Below are positions 7,855 to 15,320 of a stretch of DNA of 64,000 bases, in pieces. The first letter of the stretch is position 1. The number at the start of each line of letters is the position of its first letter. The stretch comes from Streptomyces tsukubensis (GTDB lineage Bacteria; Actinomycetota; Actinomycetes; Streptomycetales; Streptomycetaceae), in NCBI RefSeq assembly GCF_003932715.1, contig NZ_CP020700.1:3804501-3868500 (forward strand). Direction: 5' to 3'. The notes beneath the pieces were generated by a model. It was not told where the DNA came from. It did no database searches and saw only the letters and a list, made by a program, of their open reading frames with translations. The translations under genes and the position numbers were made by a program.

Positions 7855-9477
7855 ATGGCTGTGACCTCTCAGCGGGCCGGAACGGAGGCCGGCGGCACCG
7901 CTCCGATGACCCATCGGCAGATCATGGAGGCGCTCTCCGGACTGCTGATCGGCATGTTCGTCGCCATCCTGTCGTCGACGATCATCTCCAACGCGCTGCC
8001 GCAGATCATCACGGACCTCGGCGGCGGCCAGAGCGCCTATACCTGGGTCGTCACCGCGGCCCTGCTGTCGATGACGGCGACCACCCCGCTCTGGGGCAAG
8101 CTCGCCGACCTGGTCAGCAAGAAGCTGCTGGTCCAGATAGCCCTGCTGATCTGGATAGCGGGCTCCCTGCTGGCCGGCCTCGCCGGCAGCACCGGCACGC
8201 TGATCGCCTGCCGGGTGATCCAGGGCATCGGCGTCGGCGGTCTGAGCGCACTGGCCCAGATCATCATGGCCGCGATGATCGCGCCCCGGGAGCGCGGCCG
8301 CTACAGCGGCTACCTCGGCGCCACCTTCGCGATCGCAACGGTCGGCGGTCCGCTGCTGGGCGGGGTGATCACCGACACCGAGTGGCTCGGCTGGCGCTGG
8401 TGCTTCTACGTCGGGGTGCCGTTCGCGCTGCTCGCCCTGGTCGTCCTCCAGAAGACCCTGCGGCTGCCGGTCGTGAAGCGGGACGTGAAGGTCGACTGGG
8501 CGGGAGCGACGCTGATCAGCGCCGCGGTGTCACTGCTGCTGATCTGGGTGACGTTCGCCGGTGACACCTACGCCTGGATGTCCTGGCAGACGTTCGCGAT
8601 GCTCGGTGGTACGGCGCTGCTGACCGCGGTCTTCCTGTACGTGGAGTCCAGGGCGGGCGAACCGATCATCCCGCTGCGGCTCTTCCGCAACCGGACCATC
8701 TCCCTCGCCTCGGCCGCCTCCCTCTTCGTCGGCGTCGCGATGTTCGCGGGCACGGTCTTCTTCAGCCAGTACTTCCAGTTGGCCCGCGGACTGTCACCGA
8801 CGATGTCGGGCGTGGCCACCATCCCGATGATCGCGGGGCTGTTCCTCTCCTCCACCGTCTCCGGAAAGCTGATCACCCGGACCGGCCGGTGGAAGGGGTG
8901 GCTGCTCGCGGGCGGCATGCTGACGACGGCCGGGCTCGGTCTGCTGGGCACGATCCGCCACGACACCCCCTACTGGCATACGGCGCTCTTCATGGCCGTC
9001 CTCGGTCTGGGCATCGGCATGACGATGCAGAACCTCGTGCTGTGCACCCAGAACCAGGTCACCGCGGCGGATCTCGGCGCGGCGTCCTCGGTCGTCACCT
9101 TCTTCCGCTCCCTGGGCGGCGCGATCGGGGTCTCCGCACTGGGCGCGATCCTCGGCACCCGGGTCACGGGCTATGTGGAGGACGGGCTGCGTGCCCTGGG
9201 ACCCGAGGGTGCGGCGGCCGGGCAGAGCGCGACGGCCGGGGGCGGGATCCCCGATCTCGACCTGGTGCCGGAGCCGGTCCGGTCGGTGCTGGAGAGCGCG
9301 TACGGGAACGGGGTCGCGGACGTCTTCCTCTACTCGGCGCCGTTCGCCCTGCTGGCCCTGGTGGTGACGGCGTTCATCAAGGAGGTGCCGCTGAAGTCCC
9401 GTACGGTCGCGGGCGACACCGAATCCGAGAGCGCGCCGGAGCCGACCGGGACCCCGGCCGGAACCACGACGGGCTGA
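7855..9477 (+). CDS. MFS drug efflux transporter (DHA2, 14-TM)
   Basis: 540-residue polytopic membrane protein of the EmrB/QacA (DHA2) type. It has motif A after TM2 (LWGKLADLVSKKLL), motif C-like Gly/Pro segments in TM5 (GATFAIATVGGPLLGGVITD) and fourteen hydrophobic segments. Proton-coupled export of hydrophobic drugs or a self-made metabolite is the family role; the substrate cannot be read from sequence. Paired with the upstream MarR gene. The C-terminal 30 residues are polar and disordered. Confidence 0.88.
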   Translation: MAVTSQRAGTEAGGTAPMTHRQIMEALSGLLIGMFVAILSSTIISNALPQIITDLGGGQSAYTWVVTAALLSMTATTPLWGKLADLVSKKLLVQIALLIWIAGSLLAGLAGSTGTLIACRVIQGIGVGGLSALAQIIMAAMIAPRERGRYSGYLGATFAIATVGGPLLGGVITDTEWLGWRWCFYVGVPFALLALVVLQKTLRLPVVKRDVKVDWAGATLISAAVSLLLIWVTFAGDTYAWMSWQTFAMLGGTALLTAVFLYVESRAGEPIIPLRLFRNRTISLASAASLFVGVAMFAGTVFFSQYFQLARGLSPTMSGVATIPMIAGLFLSSTVSGKLITRTGRWKGWLLAGGMLTTAGLGLLGTIRHDTPYWHTALFMAVLGLGIGMTMQNLVLCTQNQVTAADLGAASSVVTFFRSLGGAIGVSALGAILGTRVTGYVEDGLRALGPEGAAAGQSATAGGGIPDLDLVPEPVRSVLESAYGNGVADVFLYSAPFALLALVVTAFIKEVPLKSRTVAGDTESESAPEPTGTPAGTTTG

Positions 9478-9478
9478 C

Positions 9479-9551
9479 GGACCGGCCGGGGCCACGACGG
9501 ATGCGGACCGGCCGGGGCCACGACGGGTTCACGGACCGGCCGGGACCCGGC
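9479..9551. repeat. Short tandem repeats between convergent genes
   Basis: Three copies of a GGACCGGCCGGGGCCACGAC-like unit (third copy degenerate) fill the gap between the MFS stop and the TetR stop. The GC-rich arms can fold and may act as a bidirectional terminator. Confidence 0.6.
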
Positions 9552-9556
9552 CCCGG

Positions 9557-10489
9557 TCATCCCGCCCGGTCGGCGCGGGCCACCATCGCCTCGACGCCCG
9601 CCAGGATCATCTCCAGGGCGAAGTCGAAGTCCCGGTCCCGCATTTCGGCGACGGTGGTGCCGCCGCGCGCGTCCATCATCTCGGCCGCCGCCTCGGCGTA
9701 CTCGCTGAGCTCCGGAAGGGCGTTGACGGTGCCCATGGCCCGGGCGACGTACTCGTCCTGGGAGATTCCGGCGGTGGTGCAGTGGGCGACGAAATGCCCC
9801 TCGATGGTGCCGAAGCCGTAGACGAACTGGTAGATGGCGGCGATTCCGCCGATCTGCCCCTCGGGCGGCAGTCCGGCGTTCCTGATGGCCTGGTGGGCGG
9901 CGAGGACGAAGGACACCGAGTTCGGCCCGATATTGAGGAAGTGGCCGACGAGACCGGAGGTCCAGGGGTGGCGGACGAGGAGGCTCCGGTACTCGGTGGC
10001 GAGGGTACGGAGCTGCTCGCGCCACTGGGCGGGGTCGGAGACATCGGGGAGCCGGATATCGCCGTAGACCGCGTCGAGGGCGTATTCGAGGAGGTCGTCC
10101 TTGTTGTCGACGTACCAGTAGACGGACATGGCGGTGACGTCGAGTTCGGCAGCGAGCCGTCGCATGGAGAACTTGGCGGCGCCTTCGGCGTCCAGGAGCC
10201 GTACCGCCGTGTCCACGATCTTCCGGCGGTCGAGGGAGGCGGGCTGCGCCGACCGGCGGCCGCGCTCGGGCCGCCCGCCGGCCTGCCAGACACTGGTCCG
10301 TACGCTGCGGACGCCGCTCTCGGCACTCTGGGTGCCCTGGGCACCCCGGGCGCTCGCGCCGCTCCCGGACCGGCGTCCGCGGGCAGGACCGGGACCCCCG
10401 GCACCTTCGGTTCCTTCGGCAGGCGCTCCGGCCCGCCCGGATCGTCCGGGTCGTTCGGGATTTTCCGTACGGTCGGCCGCGCTCACCAT
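9557..10489 (-). CDS. TetR family transcriptional regulator
   Basis: 310-residue TetR-type repressor. The HTH lies at about residues 105-128 (FSMRRLAAELDVTAMSVYWYV), preceded by an unusual ~85-residue Gly/Arg/Ser-rich extension. The ligand-binding domain has a TetR-C-like pattern (W-TSGLVGHFLNIGPNSVSFV). The ATG at 10489 has an ideal AAGGAGG box seven bases away, so the long N-terminal tail is probably translated. Same strand and downstream of an MFS exporter whose leader carries a long palindrome; it most likely represses that exporter. Confidence 0.87.
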   Translation of the reverse strand: MVSAADRTENPERPGRSGRAGAPAEGTEGAGGPGPARGRRSGSGASARGAQGTQSAESGVRSVRTSVWQAGGRPERGRRSAQPASLDRRKIVDTAVRLLDAEGAAKFSMRRLAAELDVTAMSVYWYVDNKDDLLEYALDAVYGDIRLPDVSDPAQWREQLRTLATEYRSLLVRHPWTSGLVGHFLNIGPNSVSFVLAAHQAIRNAGLPPEGQIGGIAAIYQFVYGFGTIEGHFVAHCTTAGISQDEYVARAMGTVNALPELSEYAEAAAEMMDARGGTTVAEMRDRDFDFALEMILAGVEAMVARADRAG

Positions 10490-10641
10490 CGTGCCGCCTC
10501 CTTGCTGTCCAGGGCGCCCGCCACCGGAGCCGGGACCCCGGCGGAGCGACGCTCCACCGTCCGTCCTCGCCTCCTTCGATGGTATGCGGGACGGGACGGG
10601 TGATGCGGAGAGGACCTCCCGCCCGCGAGGTGACGGCCCCG

Positions 10642-12204
10642 TCAGTGCAGCGCGCCCTCGGCGGGAGCCACCCCGGCCCCGGCACCATCCCCGGCCCCTT
10701 CCCTGTCCCGGCGCTCGGCACGCCACAGCAGCAGCGCGGCCAGCAGCCCGCCCAGGAGCACCGCGACCGCGCCGACCAGCTGACTGGTCTCCAGACCCGT
10801 GGCGAAGGCGTCGCTGACCGCGGCACGTTCGGCCTCGCCGTCGGCAGCGGCGAGCGCGGCGGGCAGGGACGCGGCCCCCACGGCGGCGGGGACCAGGGCG
10901 GCGAACCGGGCGTTGAGGACGGCACCGAGGACGGCGACCCCGAGGCCGTTGCCGAATTCGGCGAGCGTGCCGTTGATCCCGGCGCCGACACCGGCCTTCT
11001 CCGGCGGTATGGCGCTCATGATGGCGTTGGCCATGGCGGGCATCGACAGGGCGACGCCCGTACCCATGACGACCAGCCCGAGCAGCATTCCGCCGTATCC
11101 GCCTCCGCCGAGCAGGGCGATGGCCGCCAGCCCGGCCGAGACCAGGGTCATGCCGAGGGCGATGGCCGCGGGCGTACCGATCTTCAGCACCAGCCTGGCA
11201 CCCGCCCCGCTGAGGTTGACGAGGACGACCGCGAGGGCGAGCGGGGCGGTGCGCAGCCCGGCGTCCAAGGCGTCGTAGCCGAGGACGAACTGGAGGTGCT
11301 GGGTGAGCAGGAAGAGGGAGCCGGTCATCCCGAAGGCGACGAGGATCGCACCCGCGACCGCCCCGACGAAGCGCCGGTTGCGGAAGAAGTGCATGTCGAG
11401 CATGGGGTACGGAATCCTCAGCTCCCACACTACGAACGCCCCCAGGACCGCGATGCCGAGGACGGCGGCGATCAGCACTTCGGCGGAGGTCCAGCCGTGG
11501 TCGGGCCCGGAGATGATCGCGTAGACGACAGCGGTCATACCGATGGTGGAGAGCACCGCGCCCGCCAGATCCGGCCGGTCGCCCTGCGGATTCTTGGACT
11601 CCGGCACCAGGGCGGCGACGGCGAACAGCCCGAGCGCGACCACCGGCAGGTTGATCAGGAAGATGGCGCCCCACCAGAAGTGGTCGAGCATGAACCCGCC
11701 CAGCAGCGGACCGCAGGCGAACCCGAGGGAGCTGACGGTCGACCAGATGCCGATGGCCTTGATCCGCTCGTTGTCGTCGAAGATCTGGACGACGACGGCG
11801 AGGGTGGTGGTGAGCAGCAGCGCCCCGCCGACGCCCATTCCGGCCCGGGCGGCGATGAGCTGGGCGGAGGTCTGGGAGAGCCCGGCCGCCAGCGATCCCG
11901 CGCCGAAGAGGACGAGCCCGGACAGGAGCATCTTCTTGCGGCCGTAGCGGTCGGCGGCATTGCCCGCGGTGAGCAGCAGCCCGGACTGGACCAGCGAATA
12001 GGCGTTGATCATCCACTGGATGTCGGAGGTCGAGGCGTCCAGCTCCCGGGTGAGGGAGGGGATGGCGACGCTGAGCACGGTGTTGTCGATGAGGACGACG
12101 AGCTGGGCGAGGCAGATCACGCCGAGGATCAGCCAGCGCTGGGGGTGTCCACCGGATGGCTTGAGGGTCTCGCCGGGCCCGGACGTGGTGGCGGGAGCGG
12201 CCAT
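10642..12204 (-). CDS. MFS drug efflux transporter (DHA2, 14-TM)
   Basis: 520-residue 14-TM major facilitator. It has the D1-type motif in TM1 (LVVLIDNTVLSVAIPSL), motif A (GNAADRYGRKKMLLSG) and antiporter motif C in TM5 (LGFACGPLLGGFM), characteristic of EmrB/QacA drug:H+ antiporters. ATG 12204 is preceded by AAGGAGG. The leader overlaps a perfect 16-bp inverted repeat, and a TetR gene follows on the same strand 152 bp downstream, making a self-contained inducible efflux module. Confidence 0.9.
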   Translation of the reverse strand: MAAPATTSGPGETLKPSGGHPQRWLILGVICLAQLVVLIDNTVLSVAIPSLTRELDASTSDIQWMINAYSLVQSGLLLTAGNAADRYGRKKMLLSGLVLFGAGSLAAGLSQTSAQLIAARAGMGVGGALLLTTTLAVVVQIFDDNERIKAIGIWSTVSSLGFACGPLLGGFMLDHFWWGAIFLINLPVVALGLFAVAALVPESKNPQGDRPDLAGAVLSTIGMTAVVYAIISGPDHGWTSAEVLIAAVLGIAVLGAFVVWELRIPYPMLDMHFFRNRRFVGAVAGAILVAFGMTGSLFLLTQHLQFVLGYDALDAGLRTAPLALAVVLVNLSGAGARLVLKIGTPAAIALGMTLVSAGLAAIALLGGGGYGGMLLGLVVMGTGVALSMPAMANAIMSAIPPEKAGVGAGINGTLAEFGNGLGVAVLGAVLNARFAALVPAAVGAASLPAALAAADGEAERAAVSDAFATGLETSQLVGAVAVLLGGLLAALLLWRAERRDREGAGDGAGAGVAPAEGALH

Positions 12205-12214
12205 ACGGGCACCT

Positions 12215-12257
12215 CCTTGTACGGTGTAGGGGAGCGTTCGACCTACACCGTACAAGG
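12215..12257 (-). promoter_or_regulatory. TetR-type operator over MFS leader
   Basis: Perfect 16-bp inverted repeat (12215-12230 / 12242-12257, spacer 11 bp) with core half-site TACGGTGTA / TACACCGTA. The proximal arm overlaps the ribosome-binding site of the exporter. A third imperfect half-site (CTACGCCGTATAA) lies just upstream at 12264-12276. Repressor binding would block transcription and possibly hide the leader. Confidence 0.7.
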
Positions 12258-12303
12258 ATTCTTCTACGCCGTATAATTGTTTTCCCCGAAGGACCTCCGG
12301 GCC

Positions 12304-12693
12304 CTACCTCCCGCCACCGTTCTCAGCGTTCTCGGCCGGCCGGATCAGATACCCCGACCCCCGCCGGGTGTGGATCATCGGTGACCGCCCGGCGTCGATC
12401 TTCTTCCGGAGGTAGGAGACGTACAGCTCGACGATGTTGGCCTGCCCGCCGAAGTCGTACGACCAGACGCGGTCGAGGATCTGCGCCTTGCTGAGCACCC
12501 GCCGCGGATTGCGCATCAGATACCGCAGCAGCGCGAACTCGGTCGCCGTCAGCCGGATCGGATCGCCGGACCGCCACACCTCCCGGCTGTCCTCGTCGAG
12601 AACGAGGTCCCCGACCACGAGCAGCCGCCCGGAATCCCCCGAGGGGCCGCTCCGCGCGGGACGGACAAGGGTCTGGTGCGTTGTCGGCGTCAT
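12304..12693 (-). CDS. Stand-alone OmpR/PhoB-type winged-helix protein
   Basis: 129-residue protein consisting almost only of a Trans_reg_C winged helix (about residues 24-118). Features are the D-S-R-E-V-W-R-S-G start, LTATEFALLRYLMRNPRRVLSK, the recognition segment NIVELYVSYLRKKID and the C-terminal hairpin IHTRRGSGYLI. No receiver domain is encoded upstream in any frame, so it cannot be phospho-controlled like normal response regulators. It may be a decayed two-component regulator or a genuine one-domain DNA-binding protein. Transcribed away from the MFS operon. Confidence 0.8.
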   Translation of the reverse strand: MTPTTHQTLVRPARSGPSGDSGRLLVVGDLVLDEDSREVWRSGDPIRLTATEFALLRYLMRNPRRVLSKAQILDRVWSYDFGGQANIVELYVSYLRKKIDAGRSPMIHTRRGSGYLIRPAENAENGGGR

Positions 12694-12767
12694 GGACGCG
12701 ACGCTAGGCGGCGCCGCTCAGAAGGCCCTTGCCTCAGCATGGGAATTCCCTGAGAAACGGACAGGGA

Positions 12768-13643
12768 CTAGAAGAGCCCGTCCTGGGTGCCGCCGCTGCG
12801 GGCGGCGGCGTCGGCGAGGGGGACGGAGACCCCGCTCGCCGGATCGGCGCCGACGAGGGACCAGCCGGCCAGCAGCCGGGTGTCGAGGACGACCTGCCGC
12901 CCCTCGCCGGTGTCCAGATGGAGATCGGGCCCGGCGACGGCGACCAGGGTCCCGGCGACGGCACCGCCGTCGACGAGCTGCCGGACGACGGGCGCGGCGG
13001 GAGCGAGCCGGTCGAGCCCGAAGGCCGCGGCATGGTCGAAGGGTTCGTACGGCAGCGGGTGGAGCGTCTCCGTCCAGCCGCCGACCGCGAGGGCCCGGCG
13101 GTGCAGCTCCTCGACCTCGGCGGCGCGCTCGGCGGGATCGGCGGCCAGCAGGGGACGTACGGCACGCTTCTCGGCGTAGGCGATACGGTCCGGGACCCCG
13201 AGCGCGCTCCGCAGCACCTCCTCGGTGCGCCGCGCGGCCATCAGCGGCCCGCGCCCCAGCCAGCTGAACACCACGGCCCCCTGCTCCAGCAGCCGGGCCG
13301 GACCGCGCTCCTCGGCGGTGATCCCCACCTTCACCATGCCGGGCCCGAACCAGGCCAGATACACGCGGTACGTCCGCGGATCATCGGGCACGCCGTCGGC
13401 GGCCACCGACCCCACCCGGTCCAGCGCGGCGCACTCCCGGCACAGGGCCCGCGCCGCCCGCCCGGGCACCCCGGCCCGCAGCGGACACGGATTCCCGCGC
13501 GCCCCGACACACACCCGCTCCCCGTCGGCCCGGAACCCGAGCCGCTTCCCCGGCGTCAACGGGCTGATCCGCCCGCCCTCCCACCGCAGCACCGCTATCC
13601 GCGCCTCGGCCGGCCAGGCAACCCCGGTGCACCGCCACGTCAT
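12768..13643 (-). CDS. DUF2797 domain protein
   Basis: 291-residue cytoplasmic protein of the DUF2797 family. It has a Cys cluster near the middle of the N-terminal half (NPCPLRAG...LCRECA), compatible with a small metal site, followed by the conserved VYLAWFGPGMVKVGIT segment that resembles a GIY-YIG-like strand pattern. ATG 13643 has a GGAGGTGCGT leader. Function unknown. Confidence 0.75.
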   Translation of the reverse strand: MTWRCTGVAWPAEARIAVLRWEGGRISPLTPGKRLGFRADGERVCVGARGNPCPLRAGVPGRAARALCRECAALDRVGSVAADGVPDDPRTYRVYLAWFGPGMVKVGITAEERGPARLLEQGAVVFSWLGRGPLMAARRTEEVLRSALGVPDRIAYAEKRAVRPLLAADPAERAAEVEELHRRALAVGGWTETLHPLPYEPFDHAAAFGLDRLAPAAPVVRQLVDGGAVAGTLVAVAGPDLHLDTGEGRQVVLDTRLLAGWSLVGADPASGVSVPLADAAARSGGTQDGLF

Positions 13644-13972
13644 ACGCACCTCCGGCGCACACTGCCACGACCAGAACGACCAAAAAGACCAAAAGGCCCC
13701 GCGTGAACACAGGGACGAAAGCGCAGAGGGTACCTGAGGCAACCGACTTCCCCGGCTCCGCCCACCACATTCCGGCCGCCCCGGAACGCCCACCCACCCC
13801 TTACCCGCCCACGTCAGCCCCGAACACCCGGACCCCCGCCCTGTCCGAAACCCTTCACCACCCCAACCACCCACCGGGGCCGGGTTCCGGCCGCCCCCCA
13901 CCGCCGACCGCCCCCGGGCGTTCCGCCCGCACTCCAGCTGCTCTCCACCGCACTGCGGCCGGAAAACACCGA
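13644..13972. other. Intergenic region, no gene seen
   Basis: Upstream region of the DUF2797 gene. A short A-rich patch (13678-13696) interrupts otherwise C-rich sequence. No convincing ORF or promoter. Confidence 0.5.
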
Positions 13973-13996
13973 AGGCCCCGGATTTCTCCGGGGCCT
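13973..13996 (-). terminator. Terminator of tRNA-Arg
   Basis: Nine-bp stem AGGCCCCGG / CCGGGGCCT with a six-base loop. On the minus strand it lies just after the tRNA 3' end and is followed by a T-containing stretch. Confidence 0.75.
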
Positions 13997-14007
13997 CTGG
14001 TTTGCTG

Positions 14008-14080
14008 TGCACTCGGCAGGATTCGAACCTGCAACCTTCTGATCCGTAGTCAGATGCTCTATCCGTTAAGCTACGAGTGC
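14008..14080 (-). tRNA. tRNA-Arg(ACG)
   Basis: 73-nt class I tRNA with acceptor stem GCACTCG / CGAGTGC and discriminator A. The anticodon arm TCTGA-CTACGGA-TCAGA gives anticodon ACG, the usual TadA substrate. CCA not encoded. Confidence 0.95.
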
Positions 14081-14262
14081 TTGCTTTGCTCTGCGTTTCG
14101 GGCTTTTCTGCCCGGTCGGCGTTGCGGGGACAACATTACATGACCTGCGCCGCCACGCGAAATCCATTAGCCGCACCCCTTCTGACCTGCACAGATGCCT
14201 CCAGGAGGGACCTCGGCAGTTCCCTCGGACGAGGGACGGGGAGGCCGGGACGACCCGGGAAA

Positions 14263-14297
14263 CACCAGAGCCCCGGGCGGGGCCCGGGGCTCTGGTG
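14263..14297 (-). terminator. Terminator of tRNA-Ser(GCT)
   Basis: Sixteen-bp stem (14263-14278 / 14282-14297, core CCAGAGCCCCGGGC) with a three-base loop. It sits 11 nt after the tRNA 3' end on the minus strand and is followed by TTT. Confidence 0.82.
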
Positions 14298-14307
14298 ATC
14301 TTGACGG

Positions 14308-14398
14308 CGGAGGCGGAGGGATTTGAACCCTCGATGGGCGGTAAAACCCAAACCGCATTAGCAGTGCGGCGCCATAGACCGGACTAGGCGACGCCTCC
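14308..14398 (-). tRNA. tRNA-Ser(GCT)
   Basis: 91-nt class II tRNA. Acceptor GGAGGCG pairs with CGCCTCC, discriminator G. The anticodon arm CCGCA-CTGCTAA-TGCGG gives anticodon GCT, and there is a long variable arm. CCA not encoded. Confidence 0.95.
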
Positions 14399-14677
14399 AG
14401 CACCACCGCGCGGGCGCGAGTGGTGTGCAGATGATGACACAGTCACGCGGCGTGTCACCAATCGCCGTCCACGGTACTAGGCACGTGGGGCCGAGGGCAA
14501 AGCACATCCGGGGTCCCGACGCGGCCGGCGGCGGCGGTCCGGGAGGGGCCGGGAGGGGAGCGGGCGCAACGCCGAAGGGGTGGGCGCGTTAGACGCGGTG
14601 GGGCTTCGGGGCGGGCCGCCGTGCGCGGCGGCTCCGGGGCCGGTTCCGTACACCGTACGAACAGAACAGGAGCGCCC

Positions 14678-15154
14678 ATGCTGCGCCGCATCGCCCTCAC
14701 CGCCACCGCCTCCGCCGCCGTACTCTCCGCCTTCGCGGGGTCCGCGGCCGCATCGTCGCCCGTCTCCCTGCTGCCGGTACCGCTGCCGCCGCTGTTCGGG
14801 CAGTCCGAGAACCGGCTGACGGTCGTGGTGTCGGAGACGGGCAACTCCCTGATCGACGGGCGGTACGAGCTGGACTGCGGGCCCGCCGGAGCCGAGACGG
14901 CCGCGAGCGGGAACCATCCGGCCGCCGAGGAGGCGTGTGCCCGGCTCGACGAGCTGGCGCGGGCCGGGGAGGACCCCTTCGCCCCGGTCGGCCGGGACAC
15001 CTTCTGCACCCAGCAGGCCGGCGGCCCGGCCACCGCCCATGTCACCGGCGTCTGGCAGGGCCGCCCGGTCGACGCCGCCTTCTCCCGGCAGAACGGCTGT
15101 GAGATCCACCGCTGGAACACCCTCACGCCCGTCCTGCCGAGCCCCGGGGCGTAG
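14678..15154 (+). CDS. Subtilisin inhibitor (SSI) family secreted protein
   Basis: 158-residue secreted protein with a Sec signal (MLRRIALTATASAAVL... cleaved near residue 26) and a ~130-residue mature SSI domain. The four family cysteines (67, 87, 110, 141) are present, as are L-T-V-V-V-S-E-T-G, Y-E-L-D-C-G-P, G-V-W-Q-G and the C-terminal region. SSI proteins bind serine proteases by a canonical loop ending just after the third Cys. Here the loop reads C110-T-Q-Q-A, so P1 aligns with Gln112 rather than Met, Lys or Arg. Extracellular regulation of proteases is the family role; target specificity is likely unusual. Confidence 0.85.
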   Translation: MLRRIALTATASAAVLSAFAGSAAASSPVSLLPVPLPPLFGQSENRLTVVVSETGNSLIDGRYELDCGPAGAETAASGNHPAAEEACARLDELARAGEDPFAPVGRDTFCTQQAGGPATAHVTGVWQGRPVDAAFSRQNGCEIHRWNTLTPVLPSPGA

Positions 15155-15320
15155 CCGGCGTCCGAGGCCGGGGGCGTACCCGAAAAGGTCACGGGGGACA
15201 CACCGGTCCCCCACACCCCGGGGGTGAGAGGTGCCCCTCATCCCCCGCTCCGCCGGACCCCCTGCCCTAGACTCCCTCCAGTGACAGGCTGATGTCCGTA
15301 GTTCAGGAGGAACCGTCGTC

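Noticed and set aside
10490..12016. Upstream two-thirds of an 819-residue minus-strand frame ending with the TetR protein
   Set aside because: Antiparallel frame shadow of the MFS gene; the true TetR start at 10489 has an ideal RBS.
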